This document shows positions 34,739 to 43,542 of a stretch of DNA of 64,000 nt, one piece after another. Positions within the stretch are counted from its first letter, which is position 1. Each line of letters begins with the position of its first letter. Source of the DNA: UBA2387 sp019454665 (lineage in GTDB: Bacteria; Armatimonadota; Fimbriimonadia; Fimbriimonadales; Fimbriimonadaceae); NCBI GenBank assembly GCA_045862995.1, contig BTVX01000008.1, forward strand, positions 67,417 to 131,416. Direction: 5' to 3'. The position numbers and the translations under genes are program-made. The notes beneath the pieces were generated by a model that was not told the DNA's origin, searched no databases, and was given only the letters and a program-made list of their open reading frames with translations.

Positions 34739-35707
34739 TTAGGGGGCGCCAACCGACCGGTAGAGGTGCTGATAGTTGTCCAAGAGGTCAACCAAGGCGT
34801 CTTTGAGCACGCGAAGATTGGCGCGAACGGTCGCCGGATCAGGCTCCGTTACCGGCCGCTTGGCGACTTCGAAGGTACGTATTCGGCGAATCGCATCGCG
34901 CTCTGTCGCCGATCTGGCCAATGCTTCAGCTTGATCGAATAGAGCGTCGCGCTTCCCCTCGGACCGGGTGGCCCACGCTTGCTGGACAAGAGGGCAGGCC
35001 CAATTGGGCTTCAACTCCCTGACGCGGAGACGAGCTGCTTCCCTAGTGACATCCCCAGGCAACGCGTGCGGAGTCGAGGGGATCAGCGTCCGGGCCATGA
35101 GCAACGCCGCTTCCAGGTTTTGGGCGGTGAACTCCCAAACCTCACCCTCCGCGTCCGGGTCGAAGACCACGACGAAAGGAAACGGTTCTCCATAGCCGGT
35201 CAGGTTTCGCAACAGTGCGTAGTACAGCATTTTCGCGTCTTGGTTACGCCCAACTTGGTGCAAAAGCATCGCGTAGTCGAAAAGGAACTCGTCCTGCAGA
35301 GGCCCATTGACCGACACCCGTACATACGGCTCGCCAGCGTACTTCTGACGCTGAAGGGCCAGACGATAAGCGTCCAACGCCTGCGTCCGGTTGCCTAGCT
35401 TCTGATGGATCTTGGCCATCCTATAGTAGGTTGTGCTATTCACCTTATCTAGGCCCCACCACCGCACCTCAATGTCCAAGCATTCCTGCAGTACGGCCAA
35501 GGCGTCCATGTGCTTGTCCTCTTTGACCAACTCGCTCGCCCGATCTCGCAACTGGCCGACCTTCGATTGCATGGCGAGAAACGCGGGATCGGGTGGAGGA
35601 ATCGTTTTCCCGCCTCCAACGTGTTGCGCGTCCGCTTGACCAGCGATCAGGCAGTGGAGAACCATCAGACCAAGCTTGGCGAGTCGAGCGATGGGCGAAG
35701 CGGTCAT
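34739..35707 (-). CDS. Exported TPR-like hypothetical protein
   Basis: A 322-residue protein with a signal peptide (about 1-28, ending GQADAQ). Its middle holds helical tetratricopeptide-like units: LVKEDKHMDALAVLQECLDI, YYRMAKIHQKLGNRTQALDAY and LLHQVGRNQDAKMLYYALL. The remainder is helical and unassigned. The ATG at 35707 has GAGGGA at the right distance. An upstream ATG at 35722 is possible. It lies between prpB and trpS on the same strand but with 76 nt before it, so it probably has its own promoter. Function unknown. Confidence 0.7.
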   Translation of the reverse strand: MTASPIARLAKLGLMVLHCLIAGQADAQHVGGGKTIPPPDPAFLAMQSKVGQLRDRASELVKEDKHMDALAVLQECLDIEVRWWGLDKVNSTTYYRMAKIHQKLGNRTQALDAYRLALQRQKYAGEPYVRVSVNGPLQDEFLFDYAMLLHQVGRNQDAKMLYYALLRNLTGYGEPFPFVVVFDPDAEGEVWEFTAQNLEAALLMARTLIPSTPHALPGDVTREAARLRVRELKPNWACPLVQQAWATRSEGKRDALFDQAEALARSATERDAIRRIRTFEVAKRPVTEPDPATVRANLRVLKDALVDLLDNYQHLYRSVGAP

Positions 35708-35783
35708 GAGTTTGTCCCTCATCCGGACAGATTCACTTGTCGGACGCACGGAAGATGGTGCGTTTCGGCGTGCGCCGTCGAGA

Positions 35784-36767
35784 CTACGAAAAAAGCCCCA
35801 TCCGCCGCTTCGTGATCCGAACGGTTTCGCCGGCGATCGTTCGCGCGTAGTCCGTGCCCTCCCGCAAGATGCGGTCGAGTTCGCCACGGTCGGAGTAAAG
35901 GCCCCGGAAGCGCTCCTGGAACGGTTCCAAGAACCCGACGACGGTTTCCGCCACGGTCTTCTTCAGGTCGCCGTACCGCATGCCTTGGAAGTGCGCTTTG
36001 ACTTGGTCGTCGCTCCAGCCCGTAAGCGCCTGGTGGATGGTCAGAAGATTCGCCACACCCGGCCCCATGACCTCGAAGTCCACGTGCGGTTGCGAATCCG
36101 TGGTGGCGCGCATGATCTTTTTGCGGGCGGCGTCCGGCGCATCGAGCAAGCCGATCGCGTGCCCCGCTCCGGTCTCCGACTTGCTCATCTTCTTGGTCGG
36201 GTCGTCCAGGCCCATGATCCGCGCGCCCACCGTCGGCAGCTTGGTCTCCGGGATGACGAACGTCTCGCCGTACAGGCGGTTGAAACGCTCCGCGATGTCC
36301 CGCGTAAGCTCGAGGTGCTGGCTCTGGTCGTCGCCCACGGGAACGATCGCCGCGTTGTAGAGCAGGATGTCGGCGGCCATGAGCACGGGATACTGGAGCA
36401 ACCCGTCCGTGACCTCGACCTGCCTTTCCGACTTGGACTTGAACTGCGTCATGCGTTGCAGCCAGCCGATCGGGGTGACGCACGTGAGCATCCAGGCCAA
36501 CTCGGCGTGTTCGGGGGCCATGGACTGCACCATGATGTGCGACTTGTTCGGGTCAATCCCGCACGCCAGGAGGATCGCGGCGAACTCGAGCGTCCGCTTC
36601 TGAAGTTCTTCGGGGTCTTGGTACACCGTGACCGCGTGCAGGTCCACGATGCCGAAGATGCAGTCGTAGTCGTCTTGCACCGAGGCCCACTGTCGGAACG
36701 CGCCGAGGTAGTTGCCGAGGTGAACGTGGCCGCTGGGCTGGGCGGCGGTGAAGACGCGCTTTTTCAT
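35784..36767 (-). CDS. trpS: Tryptophanyl-tRNA synthetase
   Basis: Charges tRNA-Trp. The 327-residue class Ic synthetase shows the HIGH-like motif PSGHVHLGNYLGA (12-24), the tryptophan-pocket region GIVDLHAVTVYQDP, GDDQSQHLELTRDIAERFN and the KMSKS loop DPTKKMSKSETG. Length is normal for bacterial TrpS. The ATG at 36767 starts the protein exactly at the first beta-strand (MKKRVFTAAQPSG). It lies 23 nt downstream of the dprE1-like gene on the same strand and may be read through from that operon. Confidence 0.97.
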   Translation of the reverse strand: MKKRVFTAAQPSGHVHLGNYLGAFRQWASVQDDYDCIFGIVDLHAVTVYQDPEELQKRTLEFAAILLACGIDPNKSHIMVQSMAPEHAELAWMLTCVTPIGWLQRMTQFKSKSERQVEVTDGLLQYPVLMAADILLYNAAIVPVGDDQSQHLELTRDIAERFNRLYGETFVIPETKLPTVGARIMGLDDPTKKMSKSETGAGHAIGLLDAPDAARKKIMRATTDSQPHVDFEVMGPGVANLLTIHQALTGWSDDQVKAHFQGMRYGDLKKTVAETVVGFLEPFQERFRGLYSDRGELDRILREGTDYARTIAGETVRITKRRMGLFS

Positions 36768-36790
36768 GGGACGGCGAAGGTTGTACCCGC

Positions 36791-38197
36791 TCAGACCATC
36801 CCGAGACGCTCGGCCTGAGCCGAGGACAACAGCCCTTCGGGGTCCCATTCGGCCTTGCGCGCCCGCAGCCGAGCCAACGTCTCGTCGCCGAGGTACGCCC
36901 GCGCGTCCTCGGGGCGAAGCGTCGCGTCCTTGGCCAAATAGAACCGCCCGCCAGCCTCCAGAACGAGGTCGTTCATGCGGTGGGCGAGGCGTTGCACGTC
37001 GGGCCAGTTGCGCTCCGTCACCTTGAAGTCAAGGGCCAGCGAGTACCCGTCCACCCCGTGCGAGAGCAGGAACCGATCGGGCCGATGCCGCTTGAACACG
37101 GCCAAGAACGACTCCAACCGCGCCTCCTGCTGCATCCGGAACTGCTCGGCGAACACCCGTCGGGCATGCTCTCTCGGCACGAACGACTGGTACTGGATGA
37201 AGCCGTCAGGCAGATAGGCCCGCTGCCAGTTGGGAACGTAATCGAGCAGGAAAGAAAACGCCACAAGGCTCTGTGGGTGGGGCTTGCCGTGCCCGAGCAA
37301 CCGAGAAGCCGTGTACTTGGCCCAGTTGATCTTGCGCATCCCCCAGCGGTTGTTCAACTTTTTCAGGTAGCGCCAAACCATGGACTTCGGGAAGAAGCCA
37401 AGGATGGTGTCCGGGAGGTCTTGCTGATCCATGCGCAACGAGGAGGGCCGCTCGGCGCGCTCGTCGAGGTACCACGCGGCGTGGAAGAGACCACGCCCGC
37501 ACGACTTCCCTTTCGCGAACGCATCCACCCAGCCCACCATGTAGTCGGCGTCGCCCTCGAACCGCTCCATGCACGCGAACTGCTCTTCCCAGTTGGCGCA
37601 CGAGAGGGGCAAAACGCGCAGGTCGCCCGAGGTCACACGCTTCATCTGCAGCGTGGCCCGGGTGATCACGCCCAGCAAGCCCGCCGAAGAGATCGCCTCG
37701 TAGAACGCGTCGTCGTCGGGCCCTAGGGTCAGGGTCCTGCCGCTCGGCGTCAGCACTTCGATCTCGGCGACGTGTTCGCCGATGGTGCCCTTTCGGTAGG
37801 CGTTCTTGCCGTGGATGTTCATAGCCAGCGCACCCCCGAGGGTTGGGAACATCGTGCCGCTAACCACGGGCGGCCACCAGCCATCCTCCAATGTGTGCCG
37901 CCAAATCTGCTCCAAGGTGACGCCCGCTTCGGCCGTGATCCGTCCCGCCTCAGGGTCCCAGGCGAGGATGCTGTTCATGCGCCGCAGGTCGAGAATCAAG
38001 CCCTCGGGAAGCAACGCCGCATCGCCATAACTTCTTCCCGAGCCGCGAAGCACAACCTTTCGGCCCGAACGCCGCGCCGCTTCGAACACGTCGCGAATGC
38101 CTTCGATGGATGTCGGACGGTACCAATAGCCGTCGCCTTGGGCCACCATGCCGAAGCCAGTCGCTCTACCGATCCGTTCGTTCGAGGGCCCGTCCAT
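36791..38197 (-). CDS. DprE1-like FAD oxidase (decaprenylphosphoryl-ribose oxidase)
   Basis: Probably oxidises polyprenyl-phosphoryl-ribose to the 2'-keto form, half of the epimerisation to polyprenyl-phosphoryl-arabinose. The 468-residue protein has the VAO-type FAD loop VVLRGSGRSYGDAALL (about 49-64), GGALAMNIHGKNAY and a C-terminal half that tracks mycobacterial DprE1: NWQRAYLPDGFIQYQSFVP, then VDGYSLALDF and RFYLAKD. By my alignment from memory, active-site Lys418 corresponds to K423, while benzothiazinone target Cys387 is Ala388. The start overlaps the stop of the DprE2-like gene by one base. Confidence 0.87.
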   Translation of the reverse strand: MDGPSNERIGRATGFGMVAQGDGYWYRPTSIEGIRDVFEAARRSGRKVVLRGSGRSYGDAALLPEGLILDLRRMNSILAWDPEAGRITAEAGVTLEQIWRHTLEDGWWPPVVSGTMFPTLGGALAMNIHGKNAYRKGTIGEHVAEIEVLTPSGRTLTLGPDDDAFYEAISSAGLLGVITRATLQMKRVTSGDLRVLPLSCANWEEQFACMERFEGDADYMVGWVDAFAKGKSCGRGLFHAAWYLDERAERPSSLRMDQQDLPDTILGFFPKSMVWRYLKKLNNRWGMRKINWAKYTASRLLGHGKPHPQSLVAFSFLLDYVPNWQRAYLPDGFIQYQSFVPREHARRVFAEQFRMQQEARLESFLAVFKRHRPDRFLLSHGVDGYSLALDFKVTERNWPDVQRLAHRMNDLVLEAGGRFYLAKDATLRPEDARAYLGDETLARLRARKAEWDPEGLLSSAQAERLGMV

Positions 38198-38925
38198 CAC
38201 ACCTTCAACCTGCGGAACAGCCTCGTCGGGAAGTTGCGGATGATCCAGAAGATCAGCCGGTGCGTCGGCTTGAGGAAGCAATCGCGCCCGAGCGGTGCCT
38301 TGGCGAGAATCAGCCGGGCGGCGTCCTTGGCGGGCATGGCCCCCGAAAGGTTGAGCCTGGCCGTCATCTCGGTCTGCACGGGCCCCGGTTTGATCGTCGT
38401 GACCGTCACTCCGTGCTTGGAAAGCCGGTTGCGGAGGGCCTCCAGGTAGGCGTGCAGGAACGCCTTGCTGGCGTTGTACACCGGTTGGCCGACCCTTCCC
38501 CGCTCTCCGGCGACGCTGCCGATGCCCACGATGGTGCCGCTCTTCGTGTTCTGGAACCGGGTCGCCGCTTCGTTGAGCCAAGCGACCGCGCCGAGAACGT
38601 TGACCTCGATCACCGAGCGGTCCTTGGCGAAGTCGAATTCGGTCGGGCCGACCTCGGGCATCACCCCGCTGCAGTAGAACACGGCGTCCAGCCCTCCGAG
38701 CCGGCCGGTGGTCTCCACGAACAGATCGGGAACGGATTCGTAGTCTCTCACGTCGTGCGCCACGGGCACGATTTGTCCGGGGTGCATGTGCTCTAGTTCT
38801 TGGAGGCGGTCAGCGCGTCGCGCAACGGCGGCAACCCGACAACCCGCCTCCGCGAGCTGGATGGCGAGTTCCCTCCCGATGCCCGAGCTGGCGCCGATGA
38901 CGATCGCGAACTTGGTCTCGGTCAT
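38197..38925 (-). CDS. DprE2-like short-chain reductase
   Basis: A 242-residue SDR with the cofactor motif GASSGIGRELA (11-21), VAHDVRDYESV, the catalytic VGIGSVAG and YNASKAFLHAYLEAL (Tyr-x-x-x-Lys), and PGPVQTEMTA. C-terminal membrane-associated helix (LKPTHRLIFWIIRNFPTRLF). The match to DprE2 rests on gene context: it is coupled by a one-base overlap to the DprE1-like gene and by ATGA to the UbiA-like gene. It would reduce the 2'-keto intermediate to polyprenyl-phosphoryl-arabinose with NAD(P)H. Confidence 0.85.
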   Translation of the reverse strand: MTETKFAIVIGASSGIGRELAIQLAEAGCRVAAVARRADRLQELEHMHPGQIVPVAHDVRDYESVPDLFVETTGRLGGLDAVFYCSGVMPEVGPTEFDFAKDRSVIEVNVLGAVAWLNEAATRFQNTKSGTIVGIGSVAGERGRVGQPVYNASKAFLHAYLEALRNRLSKHGVTVTTIKPGPVQTEMTARLNLSGAMPAKDAARLILAKAPLGRDCFLKPTHRLIFWIIRNFPTRLFRRLKV

Positions 38926-39821
38926 GGTTGGTATCCGTCCACGATGGGGATTCTGACGCCCCGCATCGCAAGAAAAGCCGTGATCAGAAACAACACGATG
39001 CTCACGAGCATGTGTCGGTCCCCAAACACCAGGTTCTCCGGCTCGCCCCCTTCATCGGACTGGAACACGAGGTAGACATAGCGGCAGATGCCGTAGCCGA
39101 CAAACAGCGAGGTCACAAACAAACTGGGATGCGTCCTCGCCGTCTCGCTTAGGAGGCTGTAAATGCCATAGAAGACCATGGCGACGCACGCGGACATCAC
39201 GACGAGCGCGTCGAGCGCGGATCGCGAATAGCCTCTCAGCGCTTCCCTGCTGTCCGTGGCGCCGCCCTGCAGAATCAGTTCATGCCGACGCTTCGCGAAC
39301 CCGAGTTGAAGCGCCAAGGCCCCTGTGCAGAAGAGCAGCCAAGGCGAGATCAGCACCACCACAGCGGCCGCGCCCACAGCCGCCCGCAGGATGAAGCCCA
39401 CGGCGATGGTGAACACATCGGCGACGGGCTTGGCTTTCAGCAGCAGGTTGTAAAGCACCTGCATGACCAGATAGACCGCCACGATGACGACCGTGGTCGT
39501 GTTGAGATAGGCCGCGATGCCCAAACCGCCGGCCAGCAGCGCGACGCACATGGCAACCGCAGCGTTCGGACCGATGTCGCCAGAGGCCAGCGGTCTGTTC
39601 TTCTTGATAGGGTGGGCCCGGTCCCGTTCTTGGTCCAAGAGGTCGTTCCAGACATAGACCGCCGAACTCGTCATGCACATCGCCACAAAGCAGAGTACGG
39701 CTCGTCCGAAGGCCTCTGGCTCGCCAATGCGCCCTACGAACAGCACCGCCGCGAAGACCAGCAGGTTCTTGGTCCATTGCTTCGGTCGCAATAAACGGAC
39801 CCCCGCGCGAAGACGTTTCAT
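38922..39821 (-). CDS. UbiA-family polyprenyl-phosphate phosphoribosyltransferase
   Basis: Probable membrane enzyme adding phosphoribose (from PRPP) to a polyprenyl phosphate, the entry to the ribose/arabinose lipid pathway. The 299-residue protein has eight to nine membrane helices and the Rv3806c-like blocks RPKQWTKNLLVFAAVLF, the first Asp-rich motif NDLLDQERDRAHPIKKNRPLA and the second at KAKPVADVFTIAVGFILRA. The N-x-x-x-D-x-x-x-D motif reads NDLLDQERD. It starts in an ATGA overlap with the glycosyltransferase gene upstream. The prenyl length is unknown. Confidence 0.88.
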   Translation of the reverse strand: MKRLRAGVRLLRPKQWTKNLLVFAAVLFVGRIGEPEAFGRAVLCFVAMCMTSSAVYVWNDLLDQERDRAHPIKKNRPLASGDIGPNAAVAMCVALLAGGLGIAAYLNTTTVVIVAVYLVMQVLYNLLLKAKPVADVFTIAVGFILRAAVGAAAVVVLISPWLLFCTGALALQLGFAKRRHELILQGGATDSREALRGYSRSALDALVVMSACVAMVFYGIYSLLSETARTHPSLFVTSLFVGYGICRYVYLVFQSDEGGEPENLVFGDRHMLVSIVLFLITAFLAMRGVRIPIVDGYQP

Positions 39822-41674
39822 CGCTTGACGCCTCGCACGAAACACACCTGATACTCGTCCCGGTAGGCAACCGACAAATTCGGATCGGTCTCTAACTGCT
39901 CTAGCGACACTCGGCCCGGAACATCCAAGCCGCGATCAACTTGACTCAGCGCAACGACTATAACTTCTGCTGCCGACACATCGGCTGCAGTTAACACGAA
40001 TCGTCTCGAGATCGGCATAGCCACCGAATCAGGGGCATAAGCGTAGAAGTGACTTACCGCCTTCTTAGAGCGAATCAAATCCGCCAATTCTCTGCGTTGG
40101 TGGTTGACAAGGGCCTGCCACTTGTGCGATGGCCAAGTGTGATCGGCATGATCGGCGGAGTATTGCAATGAGCCGACAACGTCTATAATCAGAAAAATCG
40201 CAATGCCACTAAGCAAGAGCACTTTTGTATCATGCCCTAAACAAATGATCGTGCGCACCGCAAAGGCCGTTGCAACCGCAACAGCTGGAAGCAGTACAAA
40301 CAGATAACGAGGAGCACGATACTCTACCCGCAACAAAAAGTAAGCAAGCACGACTAGCGTCCCAAGGCACGCAACCTTCAAGAACGGCAACACATGCCCG
40401 TTATCAAGTTTCACTCTGATTTGCATACGTTTGCTCAGACACACAATCAATGCAAAGACGAAAGACCCTGCGGCCAACAATCCGAAGCCTCCTTGAGCAG
40501 TAGAGAAGAAGATAATCAGCCAGTCAAGCATTCGACTCTCATGCCCTTCATGTCCTGTCGAAACATGTGATGCCTCCGAGAGCATTCCCCTTAGCATTCT
40601 GCCGCTCTTGAGAACCTCTGGCGAAGCCACCAAGACTGCAAGAACAAAGGCAACAACCCACAAAGCGAACGCCCGCGTCGCGAAGGCGGCACGGGCGAAG
40701 CGCCCCCACGACAAGCCCACTCCTGCGACTGCCACCACGACTGCAAGCAACGCAAGGCAAAGCTGCAAGATGGGGAAATACCGTGATCCGATGATGGTAT
40801 CTGCTGCAGGCATCTCTCTCATCGCTCCTGGATCTCGCAACTGCCACTCGGTCGCAATACTCTGATCGGCGCGTATGCCATCTATCGTATAGGTCACTAA
40901 TTGTGGGAGAAGCACGACGCAAGCAACAAGACTTATCGCTATGACGTAAACACTGAGATGACCCAAGCAACCTTCCTTGCAATCTTTGCCTGTCGCAAAA
41001 CTCCGCCTAACGCCGAAGTAAAGTCCAATAACAAGATAAGGAACTAGCAACAACGCACTGTACTTCGACGCCATGGCTAGGCCGCCAGCAAGACCACTCT
41101 GCGCAAGAAAGACAAGATCGCCCCTTGAAGCGAACTCAAGCAATGCGAAAAACGACGCAGACATGCAAAAAAGGGCCATTGTGTCTGGATGCGCAATGAC
41201 ACTATACACGCGCAAGTCGGCGGCAATTGACAGTATCAAACCCGTTATCAACCCTGTCAAGGAGCCAAAGTACCGGGAAATGCAATACGAAGTTACAAGC
41301 AAGAAACCGATGAAACCGAGCATACTCACTCCACGCAACACCATTAAGATTGTGCGCTCCTCCACCTGATAGCCAAAGACTTCGGCGACTTTAATGGAAT
41401 ACAACGTCAAGTTGAAGGTCAAATGACCGTAGCTGTGCCATGGAATCTCTAATGTGCCTGTGGATAGAACATTGGCAAGGAGTCTTACCTGATTGGCCTC
41501 ATCAACATCAAAGGCATACAGTTCCGCAACGGACGTGGGCGACCAGGCCGAGGAGTTAATTTGCGGAAGGAGCGCGAAAGACAATCCGGCGATGAGCACA
41601 AGGGTAAGAACCGTAAGCGTGGAGAAGCGGGTCCCGGGCGCGACGATTGGATTGGAGCGGGCAAGTCCATTCAT
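39818..41674 (-). CDS. GT-C glycosyltransferase (PMT/ArnT-like)
   Basis: A 618-residue multi-spanning membrane protein of the dolichyl-phosphate-mannose/ArnT superfamily type. The first extracytoplasmic loop carries the acidic catalytic motif AFDVDEANQ (about 55-63), followed by WHSYGHLTFNLTLY and roughly a dozen membrane helices, ending in a soluble C-terminal part. As the first gene of the operon it is the natural user of the lipid-linked pentose made by the next three genes. The gene is visibly more AT-rich than its neighbours and uses codons they avoid (aca, ata, tta-type), suggesting later acquisition. Acceptor unknown. Confidence 0.8.
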   Translation of the reverse strand: MNGLARSNPIVAPGTRFSTLTVLTLVLIAGLSFALLPQINSSAWSPTSVAELYAFDVDEANQVRLLANVLSTGTLEIPWHSYGHLTFNLTLYSIKVAEVFGYQVEERTILMVLRGVSMLGFIGFLLVTSYCISRYFGSLTGLITGLILSIAADLRVYSVIAHPDTMALFCMSASFFALLEFASRGDLVFLAQSGLAGGLAMASKYSALLLVPYLVIGLYFGVRRSFATGKDCKEGCLGHLSVYVIAISLVACVVLLPQLVTYTIDGIRADQSIATEWQLRDPGAMREMPAADTIIGSRYFPILQLCLALLAVVVAVAGVGLSWGRFARAAFATRAFALWVVAFVLAVLVASPEVLKSGRMLRGMLSEASHVSTGHEGHESRMLDWLIIFFSTAQGGFGLLAAGSFVFALIVCLSKRMQIRVKLDNGHVLPFLKVACLGTLVVLAYFLLRVEYRAPRYLFVLLPAVAVATAFAVRTIICLGHDTKVLLLSGIAIFLIIDVVGSLQYSADHADHTWPSHKWQALVNHQRRELADLIRSKKAVSHFYAYAPDSVAMPISRRFVLTAADVSAAEVIVVALSQVDRGLDVPGRVSLEQLETDPNLSVAYRDEYQVCFVRGVKR

Positions 41675-41770
41675 AATGCGAAGGGATGTTACCAGCAGAT
41701 GCGCGGCTGTGTCAACGATTTGATGAGGTCGGTGGAACCGAGGGACGCGAAGCCAAGCGCATCCCGACCG

Positions 41771-42217
41771 CTACTTGGCCAGCAGGTCGCGAATCTCGCG
41801 GAGCAAGACCACGTCCTCCGTGGTCGGAGCCGGTGCGGGCGGGGCCGCCGCCGCTTTCTTCTCAAACTGGTCGCGAAGGCGATTCATCGCTTTCACCAGC
41901 ACGAACACGGCGAACGCCACGAGCAGAAAGCTCACCAGGCTGTTGAAAAAGAGCCCGTAGTTCAGCGTGATCGCGCCATCGGTCGCCGCTTCCTCGACGG
42001 TCGTGTAGACCATGCCGCTCGTCTTGCCGGGCTTGAGCACGGCAAACTTCTGGGCGAAGTCCACGCTTCCGCTGAGAGCGCCCATGGGCGGCATGATGAC
42101 GTCCTTCACGAGCGAATTGACCACGGACGTGAACGCGGCACCGATGATGATGCCCACGGCCATGTCGATCATGTTGCCCTTGAGGGCGAACTGTTTGAAT
42201 TCCTCGACGAGCTTCAT
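41771..42217 (-). CDS. mscL: Large-conductance mechanosensitive channel
   Basis: A pressure-release channel of the inner membrane. The 148-residue protein has the MscL layout: amphipathic start (MKLVEEFKQFALKGNMIDMA), TM1 VGIIIGAAFTSVVNSLVKDV with the constriction region, a periplasmic loop, TM2 LVSFLLVAFAVFVLVKAMNRL, and a C-terminal coiled helix after an Ala/Pro linker. It starts seven bases after a TAATCT. No neighbours are functionally linked. Confidence 0.96.
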   Translation of the reverse strand: MKLVEEFKQFALKGNMIDMAVGIIIGAAFTSVVNSLVKDVIMPPMGALSGSVDFAQKFAVLKPGKTSGMVYTTVEEAATDGAITLNYGLFFNSLVSFLLVAFAVFVLVKAMNRLRDQFEKKAAAAPPAPAPTTEDVVLLREIRDLLAK

Positions 42218-42224
42218 CGCGCGC

Positions 42225-42230
42225 AGATTA
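42225..42230 (-). promoter_or_regulatory. -10 box TAATCT for mscL
   Basis: On the minus strand TAATCT, seven bases (gcgcgcg), then the ATG at 42217. It lies just after the stop of the SDR gene. Leaderless pattern. Confidence 0.5.
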
Positions 42231-42233
42231 CCG

Positions 42234-43031
42234 TCACCAGGCCGTCCATCCACCGTCTACGACCAGATTCGACCCAGTCATGTACGCCGAGGCGTCCGAG
42301 AGCAGGAAAACGAGCGCACCATCGTAGTCGTGCCGGTCGGCCATCCGGCGCATCGGCATGCGTTTGGCGTACTCGCTCAGGAACGATTCGTCCTGATGGT
42401 TGAACACCCCGGCCAGCGTCAGCGTGTTGACCCGCACGCCCTTCTCGGCCCAATACACGGCTAGATAGCGCGTCATGTTGAGCAGGGCCGACTTCGACGC
42501 CGAGTACGCCACGGGCTTGTAGAACTCCTCGCCTCGGTCCCGCCGGTATTGGTAGATGTCCTGGTTTGGGGAGACCAGACCGTAAATCGAGCCGATGTTC
42601 ACGATGGAACCCCCGCTACGTGCAGCCATCGCTCCGCCGAACACTTGGCAACACAGGAAGACGCCCTTGACGTTGACCTCCATCACCCGCTCGAACGAGG
42701 ATTCGGGATAGGTTTCGAACGGCCCGTTCTCTTCAAGGGGCGCATTGGGAGGCGAGTCGAGCGCAGCGTTGTTGATCAGTCCCACCGGTTCGCCAAACTC
42801 CGCGCGAATGCGCCCAAGAGCCTGCTCCAGCGATTCCCGCGAGGTGACGTCGGCCTGCAACACCAAGCCGCCCTCGGGGTTCGGCGTGCCCTCTGGCACC
42901 CGCGCATCCAGCACGGCTACCCGGGCTCCGCGAGCCGTCAGGGTTTCGGTGTACGCGCGGCCCAGTTGCCCAAGCCCACCGGTCACCACGATGACGCGGC
43001 CCGTCAAATCGAAAAGGGGATCATGCTGCAC
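42234..43031 (-). CDS. SDR oxidoreductase, flagellin-modification (PtmA-like) type
   Basis: A 265-residue short-chain dehydrogenase: cofactor motif VTGGLGQLGRAYTETL (17-32), acidic residue after strand 2 (VLDARVP, NAD preference), NNAALDSPPN, SIVNIGSIYGL and YSASKSALLNMTRY. The extra YQYRRDRGEEFYKPV segment before the catalytic Tyr is what I associate with PtmA-like proteins of sugar/nonulosonate modification loci. It overlaps the HAD phosphatase gene by 11 nt and closes the neuB operon. Likely an NDP-sugar or nonulosonate-modifying oxidoreductase; exact reaction unknown. Confidence 0.8.
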   Translation of the reverse strand: MQHDPLFDLTGRVIVVTGGLGQLGRAYTETLTARGARVAVLDARVPEGTPNPEGGLVLQADVTSRESLEQALGRIRAEFGEPVGLINNAALDSPPNAPLEENGPFETYPESSFERVMEVNVKGVFLCCQVFGGAMAARSGGSIVNIGSIYGLVSPNQDIYQYRRDRGEEFYKPVAYSASKSALLNMTRYLAVYWAEKGVRVNTLTLAGVFNHQDESFLSEYAKRMPMRRMADRHDYDGALVFLLSDASAYMTGSNLVVDGGWTAW

Positions 43032-43542
43032 GGTTCAATGCCTCCACGATCAGGTCGCACACTTCGCGCACTGCCCCGTGTCCGCCGAGCATCTTCGTCC
43101 GATACGCCGCCAAGGGCACCACGCTCGGATGGGCGTCGGCCACCACCACCGGGAAGCCCACAGCGGCCAGACAATCGAGGTCGTTCACGTCGTTGCCCAC
43201 GTAGCCCACCTCATGAAGCCCAAGGCCCCGCGCCAGAGCGAGCCCCTGCAGCAGACCCAGTTTGTCGGCCACGCCCTGGTGGCACTCGAGGCGAAGCTTG
43301 GCGCACCGGTGGCCCACCACGGGATTGACTTCGGTGCTGATCACGACAAGATGGATGCCCATCTCCCTCAGCCGAGCAAGGCCGAAGCCTTCCCATCGCG
43401 AGCAACGCACCATCTCGCTCCCATCCTCGCTCACGTAGACGGCGTTGTCGGTCATCACGCCGTCGAAGTCGAACGCCATCATCCGGAGCGGTTTGATCCG
43501 TTCGCGGAGCGCGCTCAACAGTCCGGATTCGAACTCGATCAT
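43021..43542 (-). CDS. KdsC/YrbI-like HAD phosphatase
   Basis: A 173-residue HAD-superfamily phosphatase of the 8-phosphate family: catalytic DFDGVMTD (about 25-32), a VYVSEDGSEMVR strand, VVISTE and the metal loop YVGNDVNDLDCLAAVGF. In this neighbourhood it probably removes the phosphate from the 9-phosphate of the product of the NeuB-type synthase. It lacks the fused cytidylyltransferase domain found in some relatives. The ATG at 43542 overlaps the stop of neuB (ATGA). Confidence 0.85.
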   Translation of the reverse strand: MIEFESGLLSALRERIKPLRMMAFDFDGVMTDNAVYVSEDGSEMVRCSRWEGFGLARLREMGIHLVVISTEVNPVVGHRCAKLRLECHQGVADKLGLLQGLALARGLGLHEVGYVGNDVNDLDCLAAVGFPVVVADAHPSVVPLAAYRTKMLGGHGAVREVCDLIVEALNRAA

